A DNA stretch of 18,071 nt from SG8-30 sp037443885 (GTDB lineage Bacteria; Pseudomonadota; Gammaproteobacteria; Steroidobacterales; Steroidobacteraceae): NCBI GenBank assembly GCA_037443885.1, contig JBBINN010000046.1, forward strand, positions 1-18,071, given 5' to 3'. Position 1 is the first letter of the stretch. Each line of letters begins with the position of its first letter. Below, in pieces: positions 8,203 to 15,340 of the stretch. The notes under the pieces were generated by a model. The model made no database searches, was not told the origin of the DNA, and worked only from the letters and a program-made list of their open reading frames with translations. The position numbers and the translations under genes are program-made.

Positions 8203-9290
8203 CTCGCGGCAGGCTCGGCCTCGAAGCGCGCCAGCACCGTGCCGGTGGCGTCGAAGAGCTCGAGGTGCACGCCCATGGCGCGGTAGCGCGCCGTCGCGCC
8301 GAGGGCCGCCGTGAATCGCTGCGCGTCCTCCATGCCGCCCGGGCAGGCCATCATCGTGGAGGCGAGCTGCTTGAAGGAGAGCTCGTTCCCCTCCAGGGCG
8401 TAACCGCCCGTGAAGCGGTTGCAGCCGTCGGTGCCGGCGGCGCGCGCTGCCTCCGGGTCCATCTCGAGGCTCGGGCGCGGTCGGCCCTCGGGCGGAAAGA
8501 CGGCGTCGCCGCCGAGGCTCACCAGCCGCCAGGCCGTGCCCTCCAGCGGCGCGGTGGCGAAGCGCGGCGGGCAGGACTCGTCCGGCATCAGGCGCAGGAA
8601 GCGCTCGGGAACCAGCATGGGCACCGGGCCCGGCCCTTCCATCGGCATGCGCATCGCGATCCGTCCCTCGACCAGCGCCATCACCGGCGCGAGCGGCTCC
8701 GGACGCTGCTCGAGATAGGCACGCTCGAGCGCGGCATTGTCGGCCTCCATCGCCACGGGCAGGCGGCGGCCGGTGGAGCACTCGTCGAACAGGCCTGCAT
8801 CCGCCATGTAGCGGTACATGCCGCGGAGGTTTAGCCGCGGCTCCAGGGGCGCCAGCCCGGACGCGCGCCTTAGGGAGTAGTTCAGGCTCGACTCGATGGG
8901 CAGACCGGACTGGTCCAGCAGCCGGATCTCATCGGCGGACGAGATCGAGAAGCGCAGCGGCGCCTCGCGGCCGCCCTGCGCAATCAGGGCGCGGCCATCG
9001 GACGACCAGTCGAAGCTGCCAACGTCGTCGAACTCGCCGGGGCTGCGGCCGAGATAAGTCGTCCGCAGGAAGAAGGAGCGGTCCTCGAAGAGGTCGAGCC
9101 GGTAGTCGATGCCCTCGCAGTCGGCGCAGGGCAGCGTGCCAGTGAAGCTGGCCGGCAGGGCGAGCTTCGGGGGCTCGGCGGCGGGATTGCTCGACGCGCC
9201 ACCCGTGGCGGCCGGCGGGGCGGAGCGGTCCGCGGCGCAGCCGGCGAAGCCGATGCACGCGAGGGCGACGAAGACGGCGGGGACACGCAT
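8199..9290 (-). CDS. NlpE-like / META (HslJ) domain lipoprotein
   Basis: This 363-residue envelope lipoprotein has a signal peptide with lipobox FAGC (Cys18) and a low-complexity Ala/Pro linker (19-45). Residues about 47-145 are an NlpE N-terminal domain: FTGTLPCADCEGIDYRLDLF carries the CxxC pair Cys55/Cys58 found in the copper-responsive outer-membrane protein NlpE. A middle segment (about 155-240) contains two cysteines (171, 240) and resembles the part that follows NlpE domains in related proteins. Residues about 248-360 are a META domain (HslJ type): LEGTAWRLVSL, GTDGCNRFTGGY, LASTMMACPGGM. The start at 9290 is set by a strong AAAGGAG five bases upstream and by the signal peptide. It is the first gene of the ABC-exporter operon. 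NlpE is known for surface/envelope-stress sensing through Cpx; whether that applies here is not visible. Confidence 0.88.
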   Translation of the reverse strand: MRVPAVFVALACIGFAGCAADRSAPPAATGGASSNPAAEPPKLALPASFTGTLPCADCEGIDYRLDLFEDRSFFLRTTYLGRSPGEFDDVGSFDWSSDGRALIAQGGREAPLRFSISSADEIRLLDQSGLPIESSLNYSLRRASGLAPLEPRLNLRGMYRYMADAGLFDECSTGRRLPVAMEADNAALERAYLEQRPEPLAPVMALVEGRIAMRMPMEGPGPVPMLVPERFLRLMPDESCPPRFATAPLEGTAWRLVSLGGDAVFPPEGRPRPSLEMDPEAARAAGTDGCNRFTGGYALEGNELSFKQLASTMMACPGGMEDAQRFTAALGATARYRAMGVHLELFDATGTVLARFEAEPAAR

Positions 9291-9573
9291 GGCGGCTCCT
9301 TTGCCAGCGATCGATTCGAGGCGTGATGGTCGCACAGGTGGCGCCGGTGCGACATCCGCGCACATCATGCGGCCGCCGACGCTGTGTACCCGGGCGACCG
9401 TGGACGCGCGGCTGTGCGTGGCGAATGCCCGTACCGCGGTAGGCGACCCGCCGCGCCACGACATGGTGTTGGACTAACCCGCTAAAAAGGGATTGGATTC
9501 ACCCGAACGGGGCGCGGCGGGCCGGTGCAACAATGCCGTGCAACGCGGTCGAAGTTCAAGGGGGGGACGCAAG
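9291..9573. promoter_or_regulatory. Divergent intergenic region between the lipoprotein/ABC operon and the GFA gene
   Basis: These 283 bases separate two genes reading outward, so promoters for both should lie here. Visible structure: a dyad TCGCAC-N11-GTGCGA at 9330-9352, the 10-base palindrome TACCGCGGTA at 9432-9441, a short A/T-richer patch around 9469-9500 (TTGGAC, CTAAAAAGG), and a repeated GTGCAAC near 9526-9544. I could not find a convincing sigma70-type -35/-10 pair with proper spacing on either strand, so exact promoters are not called. Confidence 0.35.
9296..9302 (-). promoter_or_regulatory. Shine-Dalgarno AAAGGAG of the NlpE-META lipoprotein
   Basis: On the minus strand AAAGGAG lies five bases before the ATG at 9290. 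It is the strongest ribosome-binding site in this region and decides the start against a 58-codon upstream extension that has no recognisable content. Confidence 0.8.
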
Positions 9574-9981
9574 ATGATTACCGGAACCTGTCTCTGCCGA
9601 GCCGTTCGATACGAGATCGACGGTCCTTTCAGCTTCATGGGTCACGGCCACTGCTCGGTGTGCCGCAAGGCGTACGGCTCGATCTTCGTTGCCTGGGCGG
9701 CTGCGCCGCTCGCTGGGTTCCGCTGGATCCGCGGCGAGGACCGCGCGGCGAGTTTCAAGGTGCCCGACGCCGAGCTCTTCACCCAGGTCTTCTGCCGCCA
9801 CTGCGGCGGCAAGGGCCCGCGGCTGCTGCCGGAACACGACAGTGTGGTGCTGCCGGCGGGCTCCATGGACGGCCCGCCCGGACGCGCGGTGGACGCGCAC
9901 ATCTACGTCGCCTCGAAGGCACCGTGGGATCAGATCACCGACGGCATGCCGAAGTTCGAAGAGCGGCCGACGCGGCGCTGA
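9574..9981 (+). CDS. GFA/CENP-V-domain zinc protein, with one catalytic-site cysteine replaced
   Basis: The 135-residue protein is at the usual length for single-domain GFA-family proteins, named for glutathione-dependent formaldehyde-activating enzyme though most members have unknown substrates. Zinc-ligand motifs visible: Cys6-x-Cys8 (GTCLCRAVRYEI), Cys27-x2-Cys30 (GHCSVCRKAYGS) and Cys74-x2-Cys77 (FCRHCGG). The C-terminal part (AHIYVASKAPWDQITDGMPKFEE) matches the family ending. The middle motif normally reads C-x-C-x2-C; here the first position is Gly25 (codon GGC, one base from TGC), in the context HGHC. The paired C-x-C/C-x2-C structural zinc site looks intact; the three-cysteine second site is short of one ligand. 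The ATG at 9574 is preferred because family similarity begins there and a G-rich AAGGGGGGGA precedes it. The frame is open further upstream to 9493 without family content. Confidence 0.88.
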   Translation: MITGTCLCRAVRYEIDGPFSFMGHGHCSVCRKAYGSIFVAWAAAPLAGFRWIRGEDRAASFKVPDAELFTQVFCRHCGGKGPRLLPEHDSVVLPAGSMDGPPGRAVDAHIYVASKAPWDQITDGMPKFEERPTRR

Positions 9982-10114
9982 ACGCGGCATTGCACTGGAC
10001 GTTGAGTGGCGCCCTCCCAGTGCGCCCTCGACGAGCAGGTTCATGGTAACGGTCGACCGCAACTTGGCCTAGACTTACGTCCCGGGGACACGGGGTCAGG
10101 GGAGGAAGCACCCG
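9982..10114. other. Intergenic spacer with an inverted repeat after the GFA gene
   Basis: This spacer carries a 7-base inverted repeat, GCACTGG at 9992-9998 and CCAGTGC at 10017-10023, with an 18-base loop and no T-run, so it is at best a weak terminator candidate. The octamer GCGCCCTC occurs twice (10009-10016, 10022-10029). A ribosome-binding site GGGGAGGA at 10099-10106 sits eight bases before the acyltransferase ATG. A promoter for that gene is expected here but no clear box pair is visible. Confidence 0.35.
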
Positions 10115-11008
10115 ATGCTCGCACCGCTCAGGGGCGCACTCACCCTGCTGCTGATCGTGCTGAACACGCTGCTGTGGGGCACGGTGCTGCTCCTGCTCGC
10201 GCTGGTGAAGCTGCTCACGCCCGTTTCGGGCTGGCGCGGCCGCCTGAGCCGCGGCCTGGTCACGCTCGCCGAGAACTGGATCAGCACCAACAATGCCATC
10301 CTCGCTCTCACCACACCGCTCGAGCTCGACCTGCGCGGCGCCGCGGGGCTCGACCGCAACGAGTGGTACCTGATGGTCGCCAACCACCGCTCCTGGGTGG
10401 ACATCCTCGCGCTGCAGGCGGTGTTCAACCGCCGTGTTCCGTTCCTGAAGTTCTTCATCAAGCAGCAGCTGAAGTGGGTGCCGGTGCTCGGCCTGGCGTG
10501 GTGGGCGCTCGACATGCCCTTCATGCGCCGCCACTCCGCCGCCTACCTCGAGAAGCACCCGGAGGCGCGCGGGCGCGACCTCGAGGCCACGCGCCAGGCC
10601 TGCGAGAAGTTCCGCCGCATCCCGACGACCGTGATCAACTTCGTCGAGGGCACGCGCTTCACGCCCGCCAAGCGTGAGGCGGGTGGCGCGCCCTACCGCC
10701 ACCTGCTCGCGCCGCGCGCGGGCGGCGTCGACTTCGTGCTGCAGGCGATGGGCGACATGCTGCATGCGACGCTCGACGTGACCATCGCCTACGGCGCGCG
10801 CACGCCGACGCTGTGGGACCTGTGCTGTGGCCGCGTGCGGCGCATCATCGTGGACGTGCGCCGCCGCGCCATCGAGCCGTGGATGATCGGCGACTACGGC
10901 GGCGACCCCGACTTCCGCCGCCGCTTCCAGGAGTCGCTCGGCGCGCTGTGGGCGGAGAAGGACGCGGTACTCGACCGGCTGCAGTCCGAGCTGGCCGGGG
11001 CGCGCTGA
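10115..11008 (+). CDS. Acyltransferase of the PlsC family, YihG-like
   Basis: The 297-residue protein has an N-terminal hydrophobic anchor (about 7-36) and the 1-acylglycerol-3-phosphate acyltransferase fold. Block I is NHRSWVD with His91 and Asp96 in the H-x4-D catalytic spacing; the substrate-binding block is FVEGTRFT (176-183). The stretch VPFLKFFIKQQLKWVPVLGLAWWALDMPFMRR and the C-terminal IIVDVRRR/DYGGDPDFRRRFQ region are typical of the YihG/YcjG-like group rather than the shorter essential PlsC. It would act at the inner membrane on phospholipid precursors, moving an acyl chain to a lysophosphatidic-type acceptor; the specificity is not readable. The start is fixed by GGGGAGGA eight bases before the ATG. 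The DUF938 gene follows after 2 bases, so the two are probably co-transcribed. Confidence 0.9.
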   Translation: MLAPLRGALTLLLIVLNTLLWGTVLLLLALVKLLTPVSGWRGRLSRGLVTLAENWISTNNAILALTTPLELDLRGAAGLDRNEWYLMVANHRSWVDILALQAVFNRRVPFLKFFIKQQLKWVPVLGLAWWALDMPFMRRHSAAYLEKHPEARGRDLEATRQACEKFRRIPTTVINFVEGTRFTPAKREAGGAPYRHLLAPRAGGVDFVLQAMGDMLHATLDVTIAYGARTPTLWDLCCGRVRRIIVDVRRRAIEPWMIGDYGGDPDFRRRFQESLGALWAEKDAVLDRLQSELAGAR

Positions 11009-11010
11009 CC

Positions 11011-11619
11011 ATGCTGCCCTTCTCCGAGGCCTGCGAGCGCAACAAGGGGCCGATCCTCACGATCCTCACGGCCGCCTTCGGACGCGTGCGGCAGGTGCTC
11101 GAGATCGGCAGCGGCACCGGCCAGCACGCGGTGCATTTCGCACGGCACCTGCCGCACCTGCGCTGGCAGCCGACCGACCGCGCGGACTGGCTCGACGACC
11201 TCCGGACCCGCGTCGAGCGCGAGGGCAGCCCCAACCTGCTGCGGCCGATCGAGCTCGACGTGCGCCAGCCGGCGTGGCCGCTGTCCGCCGTGGATGCCGT
11301 GTTCACCGCCAACACGCTGCACATCATGTCGTGGCCGGAGGTGGAGGCGTTCTTCCTCGGCGTCGGCCGGGTGCTCGAGCCGGGTGGCGTGCTCGCCGTC
11401 TACGGTCCCTTCCGCTACCGCGGCGACTACACCTCGGCGAGCAACGCGGCCTTCGACCTGTCCCTGCGCGACCGCGACCCGGCGAGCGGCATCCGCGATT
11501 TCGAGCTCATCTGCGAGATCGCCGAGCGCCAGGGCATCGCCATCGACTTCGACCACGCCATGCCGGCGAACAACCAGCTGCTGCTGTTCAGGAAGGCTCG
11601 AGTTCCAGCCGCCGCCTGA
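11011..11619 (+). CDS. DUF938 family protein (SAM-dependent methyltransferase fold)
   Basis: This 202-residue protein spans the whole DUF938 family. The N terminus (LPFSEACERNKGPILTIL) and the glycine-rich SAM-binding motif VLEIGSGTGQHAVHFA at 29-44 are clear, followed by WQPTD (52-56, acidic end of strand 2), FTANTLHIMSWPE (98-110), YGPFRYRGDYTSASNAAFD (131-149) and the terminal MPANNQLLLFRK. The fold is that of class I methyltransferases, but no substrate is established for the family. The ATG at 11011 is 2 bases after the acyltransferase stop. The last 32 bases overlap the end of the convergent DUF3422 gene, so the final residues (RVPAAA) are encoded opposite the C terminus of that protein. 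Confidence 0.9.
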   Translation: MLPFSEACERNKGPILTILTAAFGRVRQVLEIGSGTGQHAVHFARHLPHLRWQPTDRADWLDDLRTRVEREGSPNLLRPIELDVRQPAWPLSAVDAVFTANTLHIMSWPEVEAFFLGVGRVLEPGGVLAVYGPFRYRGDYTSASNAAFDLSLRDRDPASGIRDFELICEIAERQGIAIDFDHAMPANNQLLLFRKARVPAAA

Positions 11620-12862
11620 GGCGACGCAGCGAGACCCAGGTCACCAGCGCGATCACGGGGATGCTGGCCCAGCCCACCAGGTCGGGGTCGAGCGCAATGC
11701 CGAGCCGCCCGGCGCCCTTGGCGAGGCCGCCGACGAGGGAACTGCCGTAGTAGGTGATCGCGGCCACGGAAAATGCCTCGACCGCCTGCTGCAGGCGCAG
11801 CTGCAGGCCGAGGCGCTTGTTGAGCGCCGCGAGGATCTGCTTCGATTCCGCCTCGGCCGCGACGTCCACGCGCGTGCGCAGGAGGTCCACCGTGCGCGAG
11901 ACGCGCCCGGACAGCGCCTCCTGGCGCGCATCCGCACTCGAGCAGGTGCGAATCGCGGGCGCGAGGCGCCGGTCCAGGAAGGCGGCGATGGTCGGCAGCT
12001 CGCCGAGCGGCGACTCCTCCAGGCCCGCGACGCGCTGGCGCACGATCGCGTCGTAGGCATCGGCGGCAGAGAAGCGGTACTGGCTGCCCGCGACCGAGCG
12101 TTCCACCCGTGCCGCGAGGTCCACGAGGCGGGCGAGCAGCTCGTCGTCCCGCGCCGGACCCGAGCCAAGGCAGTCCTCGGTCAGCTGCGCGAGCTCGGAC
12201 TCGGCGCCGGTCACGAAGCGATGCACGTCGCGCGCGAGCGGCAGGGACAGGAGCGCCATCATCCGGTAGCACTCGAGCTCGAGCAGCGACTGCACGGTGC
12301 GGCCGACCTGCCGGGCCGAGAGGCCATCCACGAGCAGCTGGATCGAAGAGAAGCCGTGCCGCTCGATCCGGAAGCCCGCCCGCACACGGCCGTGCCCCCC
12401 GCAGACGGACGACTCCGTGGCGACCGGTTCGGCCGGCAACAGCTGCGCTTCCGGGCCGTCGGCCGGCGCCAGCAGCAGCCGGGTGGCGACGAAAAGCTGC
12501 CCCGGCAGCTCCGCGAGATCGATACCCGGCAGGTGCGCGGGCAGCGACTGGAGCGTCACGTCCGGGTGCAGGCCGGGCTTGAAGAACACGTAGTTGGTGA
12601 ATTCCGTGTGCCGCTCCCACTTGCCGAGGTAGCCGCCGCCCTCGAGCAGCGCGTGCATCGCCCCCGGGTCGGGTGCGTTCATCTCGTGGGCGCGCGCGAA
12701 GCGCGCGAGCCAGTCCCGCTCGGCGGCCTCGTGTCCCGGCTCGGTCAGGAACGTCAGGCACCATACGGTCTGCGGCGCCGAGAGCAGCACGAGCGGCCGG
12801 GCGTGCAGCTCGTCGCTCAGGGCATGCCGCAGGGGGTGCTCGACGAGGGCGGGGTGGCTCAC
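11588..12862 (-). CDS. DUF3422 family membrane-anchored protein
   Basis: The 424-residue protein belongs to an uncharacterised family recognised by its N terminus EHPLRHALSDELHARP, then WERHTEFTNYVFFKPG around residues 82-97, and a C-terminal pair of membrane helices (about 360-382, AVEAFSVAAITYYGSSLVGG, and about 396-414). The central region is mainly alpha-helical, and the segment before the first membrane helix (ESKQILAALNKRLGLQLRLQQ) could form a coiled coil. It therefore looks like a large soluble domain tethered by a C-terminal hairpin. The GTG at 12862 is chosen because GGAG lies five bases upstream and family similarity starts immediately; a GTG at 12877 is possible. The 3' end overlaps the convergent DUF938 gene by 32 bases. 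It is divergent from the ABC1 gene. No function is established. Confidence 0.88.
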   Translation of the reverse strand: MSHPALVEHPLRHALSDELHARPLVLLSAPQTVWCLTFLTEPGHEAAERDWLARFARAHEMNAPDPGAMHALLEGGGYLGKWERHTEFTNYVFFKPGLHPDVTLQSLPAHLPGIDLAELPGQLFVATRLLLAPADGPEAQLLPAEPVATESSVCGGHGRVRAGFRIERHGFSSIQLLVDGLSARQVGRTVQSLLELECYRMMALLSLPLARDVHRFVTGAESELAQLTEDCLGSGPARDDELLARLVDLAARVERSVAGSQYRFSAADAYDAIVRQRVAGLEESPLGELPTIAAFLDRRLAPAIRTCSSADARQEALSGRVSRTVDLLRTRVDVAAEAESKQILAALNKRLGLQLRLQQAVEAFSVAAITYYGSSLVGGLAKGAGRLGIALDPDLVGWASIPVIALVTWVSLRRLRRRLELEPS

Positions 12863-12931
12863 GGGGTCTCCAGTCACGCCACGGCCGGTGCCGGGCGGCG
12901 GCAGTCTCCCACAGGCGCGCCCGGGCCCCAA

Positions 12932-12954
12932 GCGCCGGCCTCATCCACCGGCGC
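12932..12954. promoter_or_regulatory. Inverted repeat upstream of the ABC1-kinase gene
   Basis: GCGCCGG at 12932-12938 and CCGGCGC at 12948-12954 form a perfect 7-base dyad with a 9-base loop, ending 21 bases before the GTG of the ABC1-family gene in the divergent spacer 12863-12975. It may be an operator or a leader hairpin. In such GC-rich DNA a chance dyad is also likely. Confidence 0.25.
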
Positions 12955-12975
12955 CCGCCGTGCGAACATGGGCAG

Positions 12976-14313
12976 GTGAACGCACGCCGCAATGACCGCG
13001 CCCGGACCCGGGTGCCCACCAGCCGCCTCGGGCGCGTCTTCCGCATGGGCATGATGGCGAGCGAGCTGGCCCTCGGCAGCGCGCTCGACGGCGCGCGGCA
13101 GTGGGTGTCCGGCCGGCGCCCGGAGGCGGCCGCCACGCTGCTCTCGGCGCGCAATGCGCAGGTGCTGGCGCGCGAGCTGTCTCGGCTGCGCGGCGCAGCC
13201 ATGAAGCTCGGGCAGATGCTCTCCCTGCAGGGCGACGAGATCCTGCCGCCCGAATTCACGCAGGCGCTGTCCATCCTCGGCTCGCAGGCCTACGCCATGC
13301 CGGCCGCGCAGCTGCACGGGGTTCTTGGGCGCGAGTACGGCGCCGGCTGGCGGCGGCTCTTCGCGAGCTTCGACGAGGAGCCCATCGCGGCCGCCTCGAT
13401 CGGCCAGGTGCACCGCGCCCGGGCGAAGGACGGGCGCGAGCTGGTCCTCAAGATCCAGTACCCTGGCGTCGCGCGCAGCATCGACTCCGACGTGGACAAC
13501 CTCGCGACGTTGATGCGCTGGCTGGACTTCCTGCCGCTGGAGCTCGACGTCGGCGGCCTCACCGCCGAGGCCAAGCGCCAGCTGCGGCTCGAGGCGGACT
13601 ACGAGGAGGAAGCCCGCCACGCGGAGCGCTTCCGGCAGCTGCTCGGCGACAGCGAGGAGTTCGTCGTGCCGCGCGTGCACCGTGACCTCAGCACCCGCCG
13701 CATCCTCGCGCTCGATTTCGTCGAGGGCGTGCCGCTCGATCACCTGCAGGACCCGGGCGTGCCGCAACGCGAGCGCGACCGCGTCGGGCGCGCGCTCGAA
13801 TCCCTCATGTTCCGCGAGCTCTTCGACCTGCGCTACATGCAGACCGACCCGAATCCGGGGAACTACCTGTACCAGCCGGACACCGGGAAGATCGTTCTGC
13901 TCGATTTCGGTTCGACGCTCGAGCTCGAGCCCGAGCGCGTCGAGCGCTACCGCAGCATCTGCCGGGCGCTGATGAAGGACGACCAGGCCGGCATTCGCCG
14001 CTACGCCGTCGCGCTCGGCTACCTGGCCGAGGACGAGCCCGAGCCCCGCGGCAGCGGCGTGATCGAGATGATCCGGCTCGTCTGCGAGCCGCTCACGCAC
14101 CGCGGCGCCTACGACTTCGCGGGCTCGCGCCTCGTCGCGCGGGCGCGCGACATGGGGATCGACCTCGCGCTGCGCCACGGCCTGCCGACACCCCCGCCCG
14201 AGACCGCCTTCCTCCACCGCAAGCTCGTCGGGAACTTCATGCTCTGCGCCATGCTGCGGGCCCACATCGACGCGCACGCCCTGATCATGCCGTGGCTGCG
14301 CAGGCAGCCATGA
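12976..14313 (+). CDS. ABC1/UbiB/COQ8-family atypical kinase-like protein
   Basis: The 445-residue protein has the full ABC1 (AarF/UbiB/ADCK) signature: AMKLGQMLSLQ with the KxGQ motif (Lys77, Gln80), the Ala-rich nucleotide loop AAASIGQVH (138-146), invariant Lys159 (VLKIQYPGV), the ExD motif Glu206/Asp208 in LEADYEEEARH, catalytic MQTDPNPGNYLY (288-299, Asp291 and Asn296) and the metal-binding DFG at 310-312. The QTDPN form resembles COQ8 more than the HxDPHPGN form of E. coli UbiB. Members support ubiquinone or other isoprenoid-lipid metabolism, probably as ATPases or unorthodox kinases. No long C-terminal membrane tail like that of UbiB is visible. The GTG at 12976 is the only upstream start in frame and has a poor ribosome-binding site; an ATG near residue 24 is an alternative. 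It overlaps the next gene in ATGA. Confidence 0.9.
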   Translation: MNARRNDRARTRVPTSRLGRVFRMGMMASELALGSALDGARQWVSGRRPEAAATLLSARNAQVLARELSRLRGAAMKLGQMLSLQGDEILPPEFTQALSILGSQAYAMPAAQLHGVLGREYGAGWRRLFASFDEEPIAAASIGQVHRARAKDGRELVLKIQYPGVARSIDSDVDNLATLMRWLDFLPLELDVGGLTAEAKRQLRLEADYEEEARHAERFRQLLGDSEEFVVPRVHRDLSTRRILALDFVEGVPLDHLQDPGVPQRERDRVGRALESLMFRELFDLRYMQTDPNPGNYLYQPDTGKIVLLDFGSTLELEPERVERYRSICRALMKDDQAGIRRYAVALGYLAEDEPEPRGSGVIEMIRLVCEPLTHRGAYDFAGSRLVARARDMGIDLALRHGLPTPPPETAFLHRKLVGNFMLCAMLRAHIDAHALIMPWLRRQP

Positions 14314-15329
14314 GCGAGGCCTCCGGTCCGCTCGGGCGCCTCGCCGCACGCGTGGCCTCGGCCGTGCTGGACCCGACCATCGTGCTTTCCTTCGACCGCA
14401 GCGGCTTTGCCCGCCACGCCGCCGGCTTCCACCCGCGCGACCTCGAGGTGGACCTGACCGGCCGGACCTGCCTGGTCACCGGTGCCAACTCCGGCATCGG
14501 CTACGCGACGAGCCTCGGCCTCGCGGCCCGTGGCGCCACCGTGTGGATGCTCTGCCGCAACGCAGGGCGCGCCGAGACCGCGGCGCGCGAGCTGCGACGC
14601 GCGACGGGCTCGCGCCGCGTCCACGTGCAGGTGCTCGACGTGTCCGACCTCGCGGCCATCCGCCGCTTTTCGGCGGCTTTCACGCCGACGAAGGTCGACG
14701 TGCTGGTTCACAACGCCGGCATGCTCGCCGACAGCCGCGAGGAAACCGCCGACGGCCACGAGCTGACGCTCGCCACCCACGTGCTGGGACCGCTGCTGCT
14801 CACCTGCCTGCTGCGTCCGAAGCTCGCTGCCGCGGGCGGTGCGCGCGTGGTGTGGGTTTCGTCGGGCGGCATGTACACCGCGAAGCTTTCGGCCGAGGAT
14901 GTCGAGTGGCGCGACCGCTCCTTCGACGGCGTGGCTGCCTATGCCCAGGCCAAGCGCATGCAGGTCGTGCTCGCGGAAACGCTGGCGCGGCAGTTCGCGC
15001 CGGAGCGCATCGCGGTGAATGCCATGCACCCGGGCTGGGTCGAGACGCCCGCGGTCAAGAGCTCGCTGCCGCGCTTCTACGCCGTGACGAGGCGGATACT
15101 GCGCACGCCGGCCGAGGGTGCGGACACCGTGCTCTGGCTCGCGGCGAGCGACGCCGCCCGGGACGAGACCGGGAAGTTCTGGTTCGACCGCGCCGCGCGC
15201 CGCACGCACTTCCTGCGCCGCACGCGCGAAACGGCGGCGGAGCGCGCTGCGTTCCTGGACTTCTGCCGTGCCCAGGTGCCAGAGTTCGCGGGGCCCGGGG
15301 CGGGAGCCGCCCGCCGGCGCAGCCGCTGA
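14310..15329 (+). CDS. Short-chain dehydrogenase/reductase, DHRS12-like
   Basis: The 339-residue SDR has an unusual N-terminal extension of about 50 residues (VLDPTIVLSFDRSGFARHAAGF) before the Rossmann core; such an extension is typical of the DHRS12-like group. Core motifs: cofactor-binding TGANSGIG (57-64), VLVHNAGML (131-139), WVSSGGMY with the catalytic Ser around 184-185, and active-site Tyr211-x3-Lys215 (YAQAK). NAMHPGWVETP (237-247) follows. Arg83 after strand 2 (LCRNAGRAE) suggests NADPH, but this is inference. The C terminus includes KFWFDRAARRTHF, also seen in this subgroup. The substrate is unknown. The ATG at 14310 overlaps the ABC1-kinase stop (ATGA), and the PTA gene starts 11 bases after the stop, so all are likely one transcript. 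Confidence 0.9.
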   Translation: MSEASGPLGRLAARVASAVLDPTIVLSFDRSGFARHAAGFHPRDLEVDLTGRTCLVTGANSGIGYATSLGLAARGATVWMLCRNAGRAETAARELRRATGSRRVHVQVLDVSDLAAIRRFSAAFTPTKVDVLVHNAGMLADSREETADGHELTLATHVLGPLLLTCLLRPKLAAAGGARVVWVSSGGMYTAKLSAEDVEWRDRSFDGVAAYAQAKRMQVVLAETLARQFAPERIAVNAMHPGWVETPAVKSSLPRFYAVTRRILRTPAEGADTVLWLAASDAARDETGKFWFDRAARRTHFLRRTRETAAERAAFLDFCRAQVPEFAGPGAGAARRRSR

Positions 15330-15340
15330 GGGAATCGCTG

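Noticed and set aside
8203..8781. N-terminal extension of the ABC ATPase frame
   Set aside because: The extra residues are out-of-frame reading of the lipoprotein gene. The ATG at 8202 overlaps the lipoprotein stop and begins exactly at the family start.
9291..9464. 58-codon upstream extension of the NlpE-META lipoprotein
   Set aside because: The signal peptide with lipobox and a strong AAAGGAG both point to the ATG at 9290; the extension has no conserved content.
9469..9498. TTGGAC with a nearby TTGGAT considered as a sigma70 promoter for the GFA gene
   Set aside because: At 16-18 base spacing no sequence resembles a -10 box well enough to support a call.
10070..10075. TAGACT considered as a -10 box for the acyltransferase gene
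   Set aside because: There is no acceptable -35 hexamer at normal spacing upstream.
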